64,000 nt of DNA from Pseudomonas rhizosphaerae (GTDB lineage Bacteria; Pseudomonadota; Gammaproteobacteria; Pseudomonadales; Pseudomonadaceae). Under the pieces are notes generated by a model. That model was not told the DNA's origin. It was given only the letters and a program-made list of their open reading frames with translations, and ran no database searches. The translations under genes and the position numbers were made by a program. Shown one piece after another: positions 20,827-29,262 of the stretch. The stretch lies in NCBI RefSeq assembly GCF_000761155.1, contig NZ_CP009533.1, forward strand, positions 372,001 to 436,000, written 5' to 3'. How positions within the stretch are numbered: position 1 is the first letter of the stretch; each line of letters opens with the position of its first letter.

Positions 20827-21303
20827 TTGGCAACGAACATCATTACCCGTGAAGGACACGAGGCGCTGAGGTCAGAGCTCGATCACTTGTGGCGTGTCTA
20901 TCGGCCAGAGATCACGCAGAAGGTCGCTTGGGCGGCTTCTCTGGGCGATCGGAGTGAGAACGCGGACTACCAGTACAACAAGAAGCTGCTGCGCGAGATC
21001 GACCGTCGCGTGCGTTATCTGCGCAAACGCTTGGAAGACGTCAGGGTCGTCGATTATTCGCCCGAACAGGAAGGCCGAGTGTTTTTCGGCGCTTGGGTAG
21101 AGATTGAAAATGACGCAGGCGAGACGAAGACCTTTCGTATTGTTGGCTATGACGAAATCTATGGTCGCAACGACTATATTTCCATCGATTCACCCATGGC
21201 CCGCGCGCTGCTGAAGAAGCAGGAAGGCGACGAAATTGTCGTACAGATCCCCGATGGCGAGGCGCTGTGGTATATCAATCAGATCCGCTACAAGCCGGTC
21301 TGA
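20827..21303 (+). CDS. greB: Transcription elongation factor GreB
   Basis: A 158-aa Gre factor that stimulates RNA polymerase to cleave backtracked RNA. The N-terminal coiled coil contains the tip acidic residues in SLGDRSENADYQYNKK. The C-terminal FKBP-like domain has VFFGAWVEIENDAGE and SIDSPMARALL. DRSENADYQYNK is typical of GreB. The only start that keeps the conserved N-terminus (ATNIITREGHEAL) is the TTG at 20827, with GGAGG at 20817-20821. Confidence 0.95.
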   Translation: MATNIITREGHEALRSELDHLWRVYRPEITQKVAWAASLGDRSENADYQYNKKLLREIDRRVRYLRKRLEDVRVVDYSPEQEGRVFFGAWVEIENDAGETKTFRIVGYDEIYGRNDYISIDSPMARALLKKQEGDEIVVQIPDGEALWYINQIRYKPV

Positions 21304-21319
21304 CCTGTACACCAGGCGG

Positions 21320-21349
21320 TTGACACCCTGCCGACCGATTCAATAGGAT
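21320..21349 (+). promoter_or_regulatory. Putative sigma-70 promoter downstream of greB
   Basis: TTGACA at 21320-21325 (perfect -35), an 18-bp spacer and TAGGAT at 21344-21349 (-10). It starts 17 bases after the greB stop. It would drive the 27-codon frame at 21358 or the larger frame at 21500. Confidence 0.5.
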
Positions 21350-21357
21350 TACCCCTC

Positions 21358-21441
21358 ATGCGCCGATTTAGACAGCTACTTGCGGGGCGCCTGGAGGTTC
21401 TTGCGAGCCTTCGAAATACCGCTAAAGCGCTGGTTCGGTGA
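21358..21441 (+). CDS. Possible 27-aa Arg-rich leader peptide
   Basis: A short frame beginning nine bases after the predicted -10 (21344-21349): MRRFRQLLAG, ending KALVR. It is basic and amphipathic. The ATG lies so near the expected transcription start that the mRNA would be nearly leaderless, and no SD is seen. It may be only chance. Listed because it falls between a strong promoter and the gene at 21500. Confidence 0.2.
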   Translation: MRRFRQLLAGRLEVLASLRNTAKALVR

Positions 21442-21499
21442 TGCCTCCCACCGCTGCCCAGCTCTCCCACATGAAGCGGTCGAGGCTGAGAACACCATC

Positions 21500-21808
21500 A
21501 TGAATTGTCCCCGCCCCATCGTTTGTCTGGCGCCCATCCCGGCCAGTCCGTCCCTGCGCAACCCCCGCATTCTGCTGGTAGGCCAGCATCAACCGAACCT
21601 GCTGCGCAGCCTGGATGGTTGGCCCCGCCGGCGCGGCAAGCCTGGTGCCTTTGTCGCGCGCTTCATCGACCAGCACAGCGCCTTGAAAAACCTGCCCGAC
21701 AACAGCTTCGAACTGGCCGTGATCCAGGCGCCGTCGGCGCAGGATGCCCATGAGGTGATCGCCCATGCCGTGCGCATTGCCCGGCAAGGGCTAATCACTC
21801 TGCGCTGA
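21500..21808 (+). CDS. Hypothetical protein resembling a methyltransferase fragment
   Basis: A 102-aa protein. After a Pro-rich start (MNCPRPIVCLAPIPAS) comes a Rossmann-like strand RILLVGQHQPNLL. The segment LPDNSFELAVIQAP is shaped like the LPdnSFDlV motif of class I SAM methyltransferases (Methyltransf_11), and VIAHAVRIARQGLITLR like the following helix and strand. Between them about 40 residues of the normal fold are missing, and the Gly-rich SAM loop is degenerate, so catalysis is unlikely. The frame is open upstream to 21380. ATG 21500 is chosen for the protein pattern, not for a clear SD. Confidence 0.6.
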   Translation: MNCPRPIVCLAPIPASPSLRNPRILLVGQHQPNLLRSLDGWPRRRGKPGAFVARFIDQHSALKNLPDNSFELAVIQAPSAQDAHEVIAHAVRIARQGLITLR

Positions 21809-21822
21809 TTCGCGCTTAGGGT

Positions 21823-24327
21823 TCAGCCCTCCCTGAGCACTTGCAACGGGCTTGCATTCAATGCCCGGCGAGTGCCGAACACACCCGCACCACCCACCAG
21901 CAGCGCACCGATCAGCGGCAGGCAGAGCAACCAGGGGTGCGGAGCCCACACCAGGTCGAACGCATAGCGATACAGCACAAAGCTGATCAGTTCGCTACCC
22001 AGTGCGGCCAGCACACCGCTGGCGGCGCCCAGCAGGCCGAATTCAATGCGCCTGGCCTTGACCAGCAGCCGGCGCTCGGCGCCCAGCGCGCGAAGCAACG
22101 CGCCTTGCCGAATGCGTTCGTCCAGCGTGGCTTGCAGCCCGGAAAACAGCACCGCCATACCCGCTGCCAGCACGAACAACAGCACGTATTCCACCGCCAG
22201 TGTCACCTGAGCAAGGATGCTGCGCAGCTGTTCCAGCAGCGCCTCGACCCCTAATATGGTCGCCGCAGGGAAGGCGCGAGACAGCTCGACCACCTGCGAA
22301 TCATGCCCGGGCGCGATGTAAAAGCTGGTCAGGTAAGTGGTCGGCAGGTCGTCGAAGGTGCCGGGCTGGAAGATCATGAAAAAGTTGGGCTGGAAATTGT
22401 TCCAGTCCACCGTGCGCAGACTGGTCACCACGGCGTCGCGGTTGGAGCCGCCGATGTTGAACGTCAAGCGGTCGCCTAGCTTCAGTTTCAGACTTTGTGC
22501 AACGCCTTCTTCGACCGATACGCCGGGCAGGTCCTTGTTCTGAGCGTCGCTCCACCACTGGCCTGCAGTGATTCGATTGCCGTTGGGCAGATGCTCGGCC
22601 CAGGTCAGGCTGAGGTCACGCTGCACCGCGCGTTCACCGCGCGAGTCCTTTTCCACCAACTCCTGCACCGGCGCATCGTTGATGTCGACCAGACGGCCCG
22701 GCATCACCGGGTACAAAGGTGCGGCGCGCGCGCCGGCGTCCTGCAGGTGACGGGCGAAGGCATCGCGCTCGTCCGGCAGGATGTTCAGGGCGAAATAGTT
22801 CGGCGCATCCTTGGGCAACTGGTTCTGCCAGTTGTCCAGCAACTCGCCACGCAGCAGCGCGATCAGTGTCATGGCCAGCAGGATCAGGCCGAAGGCCAGG
22901 GCCTGGCCGGCGGCAGCCAATGGATGACGCAGCAGTTGGCCAAGGCCCAGACGCCAGGGCAGGGTGGAGCGGGCCAACAAGCGTCGCAGGCTTTTCAAAC
23001 CCAGCAGCAGCAAGCCGCCCAGGATCAGCGCGGCCAGTAGGCCACCGGCGAGCAGCGCGAAGGTCAGCACCAGGTCCAGGCTCAGCCGCCACATGATCAA
23101 ACCCAAGGCCAGCAGCGCGGTACCGTACACCAGCCAAGTGCTGGTCGGCACCGGCAGCAGGTCACGACGCAACACGCGCAGCGGCGGCACCGCGCCCAGG
23201 GCTGCCAGCGGTGGCAGGGCGAACCCGGCCAGTGCGACCAGCCCGGTGCCGATGCCGGCCAGCGCGGGCAATACGCCCCCGGCCGGAACCACTGCGGGCA
23301 ACAAGCCATGCAGCATCTGGAACAGCACCAATTGCGCGAGCCAGCCGATCAGTGCGCCGCTCAGGCAGGCCAGCACGCCGAGCAAGGCCAGCTGCACGCA
23401 GAACATCAACATCACTTCGCGCCGCGACAGGCCCAGGCAGCGCAGCAAAGCGCTGGCATCGAAACGTCGCGCGGCGAAGCGACTGGCCGACATCGCCACT
23501 GCTACGCCAGCCAGCAGCACTGCCACCAGGCTGGCCATGTTCAGGTAGCGTTCGGCCTTGCCCAGGGCCCCACCGATCTGCTGGTTGCTGTCCTTGGAGT
23601 CACGCAGACGCTGGTTAGGCTCGAGCGCCGATTCCAGTTGCTGCTGATAGCTAGCCAGTTGCTCGGGCGTGCCGCGCCAGAGTTCGCGGTAGGTCACCCG
23701 GCTACCTGGCTGCACCACGTTGGTGGCGGCCAGATCCTGCAGGTTGATCATCACTCGAGGCGTCAGGCTGTAGAAGTTGCCGGCACGGTCCGGTTCATAG
23801 GTCAGCACACGCGCCAGGCGCAGGGTCTTGCTGCCCACGTCCAGAGTGTCGCCAACCTTCAGATTCAACGCCGCCAGCAGCCGCGATTCCGCCCAGGCTT
23901 CACCAGAGGCTGGGCCTGCGCCGGCGGTTTCCTCGCCATAAGGTTGCGCCGCGCTCTTGAGTTCGCCGCGCAAGGGATAGGCCGCGTCGACTGCCTTGAC
24001 GCTGGACAGCTGGATGCCGCTGTCGGCGGCAATGACGCTGGCGAACTCGACCACCCGCGCGTGTTCAAGACCGGCCTGGTTGCCAGCGTCGATCTGTTCC
24101 TGGCGGGCCGGGCTGCTGCCTTGCAGAATAAGGTCGGCGCCGAGAAACTCGGTCGCGCGCAGCTGCATCGCGCCATTGAGGCGGGCGCCGAAATAGCCGA
24201 TCGCAGTACTGGCGGCGACGGCCACCAGCAAGGCGAAGAACAGCACGCGCAGCTCACCAGAGCGGGCATCACGCAGCAACTGCCGGGCGGCCAGGGCCAC
24301 CAGGCGGAACATCGGCAAGCCGACCAT
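21823..24327 (-). CDS. ABC transporter permease of the YbbP/FtsX type
   Basis: An 834-aa inner-membrane protein with an N-terminal helix (residues about 22-42), a large periplasmic MacB-like domain, two FtsX-like sets of membrane helices (about 250-420 and 700-830) and a central stretch with extra helices. The layout and length match YbbP-like permeases, paired with a LolD-like ATPase. Its ATG overlaps the ATPase stop as TGATG. Substrate unknown; the family includes lipoprotein release and efflux complexes. The partner gene order (permease-ATPase divergent from tesA) is like ybbPA-tesA in E. coli. Confidence 0.9.
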   Translation of the reverse strand: MVGLPMFRLVALAARQLLRDARSGELRVLFFALLVAVAASTAIGYFGARLNGAMQLRATEFLGADLILQGSSPARQEQIDAGNQAGLEHARVVEFASVIAADSGIQLSSVKAVDAAYPLRGELKSAAQPYGEETAGAGPASGEAWAESRLLAALNLKVGDTLDVGSKTLRLARVLTYEPDRAGNFYSLTPRVMINLQDLAATNVVQPGSRVTYRELWRGTPEQLASYQQQLESALEPNQRLRDSKDSNQQIGGALGKAERYLNMASLVAVLLAGVAVAMSASRFAARRFDASALLRCLGLSRREVMLMFCVQLALLGVLACLSGALIGWLAQLVLFQMLHGLLPAVVPAGGVLPALAGIGTGLVALAGFALPPLAALGAVPPLRVLRRDLLPVPTSTWLVYGTALLALGLIMWRLSLDLVLTFALLAGGLLAALILGGLLLLGLKSLRRLLARSTLPWRLGLGQLLRHPLAAAGQALAFGLILLAMTLIALLRGELLDNWQNQLPKDAPNYFALNILPDERDAFARHLQDAGARAAPLYPVMPGRLVDINDAPVQELVEKDSRGERAVQRDLSLTWAEHLPNGNRITAGQWWSDAQNKDLPGVSVEEGVAQSLKLKLGDRLTFNIGGSNRDAVVTSLRTVDWNNFQPNFFMIFQPGTFDDLPTTYLTSFYIAPGHDSQVVELSRAFPAATILGVEALLEQLRSILAQVTLAVEYVLLFVLAAGMAVLFSGLQATLDERIRQGALLRALGAERRLLVKARRIEFGLLGAASGVLAALGSELISFVLYRYAFDLVWAPHPWLLCLPLIGALLVGGAGVFGTRRALNASPLQVLREG

Positions 24328-25010
24328 CAGGGCTCCAGAGGCGCGACGAGGCGCCCGGCATCGAGGCGGATCAGGCGCTGGCAGCGGTGCGCCAGACGCT
24401 CGTCGTGGGTCACCAGCACCAGGGTCGTGCCGCGCTCCTTGTTGAGTTCGAACAGCAGATCGCTGATGCGCTCGCCGGTGTGGCTGTCTAGGTTGCCGGT
24501 GGGTTCATCGGCGAACAGCACGTCCGGTTCGGCCGCAAAGGCGCGGGCGATCGCCACGCGTTGCTGCTCACCCCCTGACAGTTGGCGTGGCGAGTGGGTC
24601 AGGCGCTGGCCCAGGCCTACCCGCTCAAGCAGCGTGCGCGCATGTTCGCGGGCATCTTTGCGCCCGTCGAGCTCCAGCGGCAGCATGACGTTTTCCAGGG
24701 CGTTGAGGCTGTCGAGCAGTTGGAACGACTGGAACACGAAACCCACGTGTTCGGCCCGCACACGGGCACGTTGGTCTTCGTCGAGAGTGCCCAGGTCCTG
24801 TCCGGCCAGGGTCACGCTGCCCGCACTGGGCAGGTCGAGGCCGGCCAGCAGGCCGAGCAGGGTGGACTTGCCCGAACCCGAGGCGCCAACGATGGCCAGG
24901 CTGTCGCCTTTCGCCAATTGCAGCGAGAGTTCGTGCAGTATGGTCAGTTCACCTTCCGCGCTGGTAACCACTTTGCTAAGGTTCCGCGCTGTGAGAATGC
25001 TTGCGCCCAT
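24327..25010 (-). CDS. ABC transporter ATP-binding protein, YbbA-like
   Basis: A 227-aa ATPase of the LolD/MacB class. Walker A is GASGSGKST, the Q-loop FVFQSFQLL, the signature LSGGEQQRVAIARA, Walker B VLFADEPTGNLD and the H-loop VTHDERLA. It is the first gene of a two-gene operon with the downstream permease and lies head to head with tesA (starts 25010 and 25022, only 11 bases between). The two promoters must therefore overlap the opposite coding regions or lie inside them. Confidence 0.93.
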   Translation of the reverse strand: MGASILTARNLSKVVTSAEGELTILHELSLQLAKGDSLAIVGASGSGKSTLLGLLAGLDLPSAGSVTLAGQDLGTLDEDQRARVRAEHVGFVFQSFQLLDSLNALENVMLPLELDGRKDAREHARTLLERVGLGQRLTHSPRQLSGGEQQRVAIARAFAAEPDVLFADEPTGNLDSHTGERISDLLFELNKERGTTLVLVTHDERLAHRCQRLIRLDAGRLVAPLEP

Positions 25011-25021
25011 GGAGAGTCCCG

Positions 25022-25627
25022 ATGCGAATGTGGTTGATGAGTGCTGGCCTGGGCCTGATGTTGGCTGCCCAGAGTGCAGCGGCAGGTACCGTACTGATCG
25101 TTGGCGATAGTATCAGCGCGGCTTTCGGCCTGGATACCCGCGCCGGCTGGGTCGCGTTGCTCGAGCAGCGCCTGAAGCAGCAGGGTTTCAGCGACAAGGT
25201 GGTCAATGCCTCGATCACCGGCGACACCTCGGCCAACGGCTTGGCGCGGCTGCCCGCGCAGCTTGCAGCGCATAAGCCGGACCTGGTTCTGCTCGAGCTG
25301 GGCGGCAACGACGGCCTGCGCGGGATGCCTGTCGCGCAATTGCAACAGAATCTTGCGTCGATGATCGACCGCTCCCGCGAGGCCGGCGCCGAGGTCCTGT
25401 TGCTGGGCATGCAGCTGCCGCCCAACTACGGCGCGCGCTACACCCAGGCGTTCGCCCAGGTCTATCACACACTGGCGCAGGAGAAAAAAGTAGCCTTGGT
25501 GCCGTTTCTGCTCGAAGGCGTGGGCGGGGTGCCGACACTGATGCAGGCCGACGGCGTGCATCCCACCGCCGGTGCCCAGGGCAAACTGCTGGAAAACGTC
25601 TGGCCGACGCTGAAACCGTTGCTTTGA
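25022..25627 (+). CDS. tesA: Arylesterase / acyl-CoA thioesterase I TesA
   Basis: A 201-aa SGNH hydrolase with a signal peptide (MRMWLMSAGLGLMLAAQSAAA), so periplasmic. Block I is VIVGDSISAAFGL (nucleophile Ser), block III LVLLELGGNDGLRG, and block V DGVHPTAGAQ with the Asp/His pair. TesA acts as thioesterase, esterase and lysophospholipase. The start at 25022 yields the signal peptide; an in-frame codon at 25001 would add seven charged residues and overlap the divergent ATPase gene. Confidence 0.95.
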   Translation: MRMWLMSAGLGLMLAAQSAAAGTVLIVGDSISAAFGLDTRAGWVALLEQRLKQQGFSDKVVNASITGDTSANGLARLPAQLAAHKPDLVLLELGGNDGLRGMPVAQLQQNLASMIDRSREAGAEVLLLGMQLPPNYGARYTQAFAQVYHTLAQEKKVALVPFLLEGVGGVPTLMQADGVHPTAGAQGKLLENVWPTLKPLL

Positions 25628-25683
25628 CGCTTTTCTGGATGCTGGCTTTCGGCTAATGTGGCGCCCCCTGTTTGGAGCCCCCG

Positions 25684-25977
25684 ATGCCGCGTCCCGCCTG
25701 GTCTCTGTTTGCCTATCAACTGATCGAGCCCGATGATCAGCTGGACCTGTTCGCCTGCCAGGAAAGCCGGGTGCATCTGGCGGCGCGTCAGCTGGAACTG
25801 GGAGGCTCGATAGACCGTACCTTGTGCGGCACCTTGCTGCCGGCCCAGCCGCGCTGGCTGGAAGTGCACAAGCTGATCTTCCGCGATCAGCGCCTGTGCA
25901 AGCTGTGCCGGGCCATTCTGTTCGCCCAGCGCAAAGGCACGCGGCCGGTGTGGCCGGAGCTGCAATCGATCCCCTGA
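25684..25977 (+). CDS. Hypothetical protein with CxxC motif
   Basis: A 97-aa cytosolic-looking protein, start MPRPAWSLFAYQLIE. Cysteines are at the N-terminal DLFACQES, then RTLCGTLL and the pair RLCKLCRAILF, which could bind zinc or form a redox pair. Trp- and Arg-rich C-terminus. No family recognised. It sits between tesA and the L,D-transpeptidase gene in the same direction. Confidence 0.75.
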   Translation: MPRPAWSLFAYQLIEPDDQLDLFACQESRVHLAARQLELGGSIDRTLCGTLLPAQPRWLEVHKLIFRDQRLCKLCRAILFAQRKGTRPVWPELQSIP

Positions 25978-26067
25978 TCGGAGCCAAGGGTGTCTGTCTA
26001 CACCTGCCCGGCATCTGCGCGTACAATCGCAGCATTGTTCCGTTCAGTTCGATCAAGGATTTCCTGG

Positions 26068-27036
26068 ATGCCGCCGAGTCTTTCCGTCTTCACTCGCTGC
26101 CTGTCGCTGGCCGTCGCATTCGTGGCTGCCCCGGTCATGGCGCTGGAGTTTCCGTTGCCGCCTCCGGGTGAGGACATCATCGGCCAGGTGCAGACCATCA
26201 CGGCCAAGTACGAGGACACCTTCGCCGACATCGCGACGGCCAACGACCTCGGCTACCTGGAAATGGTTGCCGCCAACCCCGGCGTCGACCCCTGGCTGCC
26301 GGGTGCCGGCACGCAGATCGTTCTGCCGACCCGCTTCATCCTGCCGCCGGGTCCGCGCGAAGGCATCGTCATCAACCTGGCCGAGTACCGCCTTTATTAT
26401 TACCCCAAGGGCGAGGACGTCGTACGTACCTATCCGTTAGGCATCGGCCGGGAAGGGTGGGGCTCGCCCATCGGGGTGACAAAGGTCACCGCCAAGACGC
26501 CCAATCCAACCTGGACGCCTCCTGCCTCCATCAAGGCCGAGCATGCTGCCGACGGCGATCCACTGCCCAATGTGGTGCCAGCCGGTCCCGACAACCCGTT
26601 GGGGCCTTTCAAGTTCACTCTCGGCCTGCCGGGCTACCTGATCCACGGTTCGAACAAGCAGTTCGGCATTGGCATGCGCACCAGCCACGGCTGTTTCCGC
26701 ATGTACAACGACAACGTGCTGGAATTGGCGAGCATGGTGCCAGTAGGCACTGCTGTGCGCATCATGAACGAGTCCTACAAGTTCGGCATGAGCGGCGGCA
26801 AGGTGTACCTGGAAGCCCATGCGCAACTGACCGACAAAGGCGATCCGGTCGCATTGGACAGGCATACCGCCGTCATCAACGCGCTGCTCAATCGCAGGGA
26901 CTTCGCGCCAGATATCAAAATGAACTGGGACGTGGTGCGCGACGTGGTTGCCGCAGAAGATGGCCTGCCCGTCGAGATCGCCGTACCGGGCGCGCCGATG
27001 ATCAGCAGCGCACCGGGCAGTCCGTCTGCGCCTTGA
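26068..27036 (+). CDS. L,D-transpeptidase (YkuD domain)
   Basis: A 322-aa exported enzyme that makes 3-3 peptidoglycan crosslinks or attaches lipoproteins to peptidoglycan. It has a signal peptide (residues 1-25, ...VAAPVMA-LEF), a LysM-like region (about 40-90, ending LPTRFILP) and a YkuD domain with YLIHGSNK and SHGCFRM, catalytic Cys 209. The closest E. coli types are YbiS/ErfK, which link Braun's lipoprotein to the wall. It is convergent with oprI, which encodes a Braun-type lipoprotein and is a plausible substrate (inference). The start at 26068 has AAGGA upstream. Confidence 0.93.
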   Translation: MPPSLSVFTRCLSLAVAFVAAPVMALEFPLPPPGEDIIGQVQTITAKYEDTFADIATANDLGYLEMVAANPGVDPWLPGAGTQIVLPTRFILPPGPREGIVINLAEYRLYYYPKGEDVVRTYPLGIGREGWGSPIGVTKVTAKTPNPTWTPPASIKAEHAADGDPLPNVVPAGPDNPLGPFKFTLGLPGYLIHGSNKQFGIGMRTSHGCFRMYNDNVLELASMVPVGTAVRIMNESYKFGMSGGKVYLEAHAQLTDKGDPVALDRHTAVINALLNRRDFAPDIKMNWDVVRDVVAAEDGLPVEIAVPGAPMISSAPGSPSAP

Positions 27037-27058
27037 TCTGCCCTTTGGGTGCACGCAT

Positions 27059-27089
27059 AAAAAAACCGACCCAGTGGGTCGGTTTTTTT
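27059..27089. terminator. Bidirectional rho-independent terminator
   Basis: The stem CCGACCC/GGGTCGG (27066-27072 and 27076-27082, loop AGT) is flanked by seven A on the left and seven T on the right. It therefore serves both the L,D-transpeptidase gene and the convergent oprI. Confidence 0.93.
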
Positions 27090-27106
27090 ACAGCCTCGAA
27101 AAGCTG

Positions 27107-27358
27107 TTACTTGCGGCTTGCCTTGTCGAGCATGCGCAGGGCGCGCTCGTTGGCTTCGTCAGCAGTCTGCTGAGCTTTCTGAGCAGCGGTCAGTGCTTCG
27201 TCAGCCTTGCGGTAGGCTTCGTCGGCACGGGCTTGCGAACGTGCAGCGGCGTCTTCGGTAGCGGTCAGACGAGCTTCGGTTTCTTTGGATGCGCTGCTGC
27301 AACCGGTAGCCAGAACGGCGGCCAGGGCCAGTGCAGAGAATTTCAGAGCGTTGTTCAT
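27107..27358 (-). CDS. oprI: Major outer membrane lipoprotein OprI
   Basis: An 83-aa Braun-type lipoprotein. Lipoprotein signal with Cys 20 in VLATGCSS; the mature chain is one long coiled-coil helix with alanine-rich heptads and ends in KASRK, whose terminal Lys can be joined to peptidoglycan. Nearly identical in pattern to P. aeruginosa OprI. The start at 27358 is preceded by AAGGGG; the upstream in-frame Met at 27403 is ignored because it destroys the signal peptide. Confidence 0.97.
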   Translation of the reverse strand: MNNALKFSALALAAVLATGCSSASKETEARLTATEDAAARSQARADEAYRKADEALTAAQKAQQTADEANERALRMLDKASRK

Positions 27359-27826
27359 TGTGTTCCCCTTCGAAGGACATTCTTTTAAGTAGCCATTTCT
27401 CATGAATGAGAAACTAGCCGCCGTACATACTACTCATTACTTGTAGTAAGTAAACGGACGCAGCGCAAGAGATGAAAAAAAATCCACGAACGCTCCAAGG
27501 TGTGGAACATAACCTAGAACCCACGGTCTAGGGCTGGTTGAACCGGGGTGTAAATGTATTTACTCATGCGCTGTTTAATTGCCAGGCGCATGAACTAAGG
27601 CATGGGGTGAATGTCTCGCGTCGATGGAAAGTCGAACGGATTTTGGAGGCGATCATCGATGCAGTGCCACGACCATCAACTAGCACGGGCGGCATTGTTT
27701 GAGGACGGGCGCACGCAGAATGAGCGCTCTTGATGACAAAAACAGTACACCTCTGCACAACTGTTTCTTCGTTGTACAAAGGGCGGTAAGGTAGACACCA
27801 AAATCCAAGACCCGCGAGGAAATGCG
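27359..27826. other. 468-bp intergenic region, oprI leader and divergent gene start
   Basis: It holds the oprI promoter and leader on the left. On the right, before the GNAT gene, there is an imperfect inverted repeat TGCACAAC/GTTGTACA (27754-27761 and 27771-27778). The middle is A/T-richer than its surroundings and has stray short frames but no convincing gene. Confidence 0.5.
27427..27454 (-). promoter_or_regulatory. Putative oprI promoter
   Basis: On the minus strand, TTTACT (27449-27454) as -35, a 16-bp spacer and TAGTAT (27427-27432) as -10. The -10 end is about 70 bases before the oprI ATG. The spacer region is part of the palindrome TACTAC-N9-GTAGTA (27430-27450). Its strength would suit a very highly expressed lipoprotein. 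Confidence 0.5.
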
Positions 27827-28108
27827 ATGAGCGAGGCGCTATCGATCCACCACGACCAGGCCGGTCATCAGTTCGAAACCAACATCGACGGCCACCGTGC
27901 GTACCTGACCTACATGGACCTGGGCAAACAGACCCTGGACATCTATCGCACCTTCGTGCCCAACGCCCTGCGCGGACGTGGCATTGCAGCGGCGCTCACC
28001 GAGCAGGCCCTGGACTACGCCGAACGCAACGGTTATACGGTGATTCCGTCCTGTTCGTATGTCGAACGCTACATGGAACGGCACCAGCGGCGGGCGGCCA
28101 AGCTGTAG
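27827..28108 (+). CDS. Small GNAT-type N-acetyltransferase (YjdJ-like)
   Basis: A 93-aa protein of the short GCN5-like family. A beta sheet (FETNIDGHRAYLTYMDLG, TLDIYRTFVP) is followed by the acetyl-CoA loop ALRGRGIAAALTEQALDYA and a conserved Cys/Tyr segment (IPSCSYVERYMERH). GAGGAAATGCG with GAGG precedes the ATG. Substrate unknown. Confidence 0.85.
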   Translation: MSEALSIHHDQAGHQFETNIDGHRAYLTYMDLGKQTLDIYRTFVPNALRGRGIAAALTEQALDYAERNGYTVIPSCSYVERYMERHQRRAAKL

Positions 28109-28149
28109 TTGCAGGTCAAACCACGGAAGCACAACGCTGTGATCAAGAG

Positions 28150-28180
28150 GCCGGGTAACCGAAAGCTCGACTGACCCGGC
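28150..28180. terminator. Hairpin between convergent GNAT and DAHP synthase genes
   Basis: The stem GCCGGGT/ACCCGGC (28150-28156 and 28174-28180) has a 17-base loop and no T-run on either side. A weak terminator candidate only. Confidence 0.3.
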
Positions 28181-28188
28181 GCCTGTGG

Positions 28189-29262
28189 TCAGCGAGTACG
28201 CTTGGGCAGTACATCCTTGAGTTTCGCATGCATGCTGCGCAAGGTCTTCTCAGTGCTGGCCCAGTCGATGCACGCATCGGTGACCGATACGCCGTATTGC
28301 AAGTCGCCCAAGTCCTTGGGAATCGACTGACTGCCCCAATTCAAATGGCTCTCCACCATCAGGCCGATGATCGACTGATTGCCTTCCAGGATCTGGTTGG
28401 CCACGTTTTCCATCACCAACGGTTGCAGCGCGGGGTCCTTGTTGGAGTTGGCATGGCTGCAGTCGACCATGATGTTGGCCTTGATGCCGGCCTTTTCCAG
28501 CGCTTGCTCGCACACCGCCACGCTGACCGAATCGTAATTGGGCTTGCCGTTACCGCCGCGCAGGACCACATGGCCGTAGGCGTTGCCCTTGGTGGTGACG
28601 ATGGAAACGCCGCCTTCCTGGTTGATGCCCAAAAAGCGATGGGGGCTGGACACCGACTGCAATGCGTTGATGGCAACGGTCAGGCCGCCGTCGGTACCGT
28701 TCTTGAAACCCACGGCCGAGGAGAGGCCCGACGCCATTTCGCGGTGGGTCTGGGATTCGGTGGTGCGCGCGCCGATGGCCGACCAACTGATCAAGTCCTG
28801 CAAGTACTGCGGCGAAATCGGGTCGAGTGCCTCGGTCGCGGTGGGCAGGCCCATCTCGGCCAGGTCCAGCAGCAATTGCCGACCGATATGCAGGCCATCC
28901 TGGATCTTGAACGAGTCGTCCAGGTACGGGTCGTTGATCAGGCCTTTCCAGCCGACCGTGGTGCGCGGCTTCTCGAAGTACACGCGCATTACCAGGTACA
29001 GGGTGTCGGAGACCTCGGCGGCCAGCGCCTTCAGGCGTCGGGCATATTCGTGCGCCGCATCGATGTCGTGGATCGAGCACGGGCCGATCACTACGAACAG
29101 GCGATGATCGCGGCCATCGAGAATATCGCGCACCACTTCTCGGCCAGCGGCCACCGTCTTGTGCGCGGCGGCACTGAGCGGAATTTCCCGCTTGAGCTGC
29201 GCAGGGGTGATGAGGGTTTCGTTGGAGGCGACGTTAAGGTCGTCGATCGGTAGGTCAGCCAT
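28189..29262 (-). CDS. 3-deoxy-7-phosphoheptulonate (DAHP) synthase, type I
   Basis: First enzyme of the shikimate pathway, joining phosphoenolpyruvate and erythrose 4-phosphate, 357 aa. Class I motifs: LFVVIGPCSIHD, VMRVYFEKPRTTVGWKGLINDP, IGARTTESQTHREMASGLS, GFKNGTDG and VDCSHANSNK. It belongs to the AroF/AroG/AroH group; which aromatic amino acid inhibits it cannot be told from the reading. The start at 29262 (MADLPIDDLN) is chosen; the frame extends 21 codons upstream without family match. Confidence 0.95.
   Translation of the reverse strand: MADLPIDDLNVASNETLITPAQLKREIPLSAAAHKTVAAGREVVRDILDGRDHRLFVVIGPCSIHDIDAAHEYARRLKALAAEVSDTLYLVMRVYFEKPRTTVGWKGLINDPYLDDSFKIQDGLHIGRQLLLDLAEMGLPTATEALDPISPQYLQDLISWSAIGARTTESQTHREMASGLSSAVGFKNGTDGGLTVAINALQSVSSPHRFLGINQEGGVSIVTTKGNAYGHVVLRGGNGKPNYDSVSVAVCEQALEKAGIKANIMVDCSHANSNKDPALQPLVMENVANQILEGNQSIIGLMVESHLNWGSQSIPKDLGDLQYGVSVTDACIDWASTEKTLRSMHAKLKDVLPKRTR

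Noticed and set aside
19347..20843. 498-codon minus-strand ORF
   Set aside because: Antisense of the lytic transglycosylase gene, which has a signal peptide and SLT motifs.
22495..25110. Plus-strand ORFs opposite the ABC permease and ATPase genes
   Set aside because: Shadow frames; the minus-strand products have complete ABC motifs.
27564..27779. 71-codon minus-strand ORF in the oprI-GNAT gap
   Set aside because: No SD or recognisable pattern and it covers the likely promoter of the GNAT gene.
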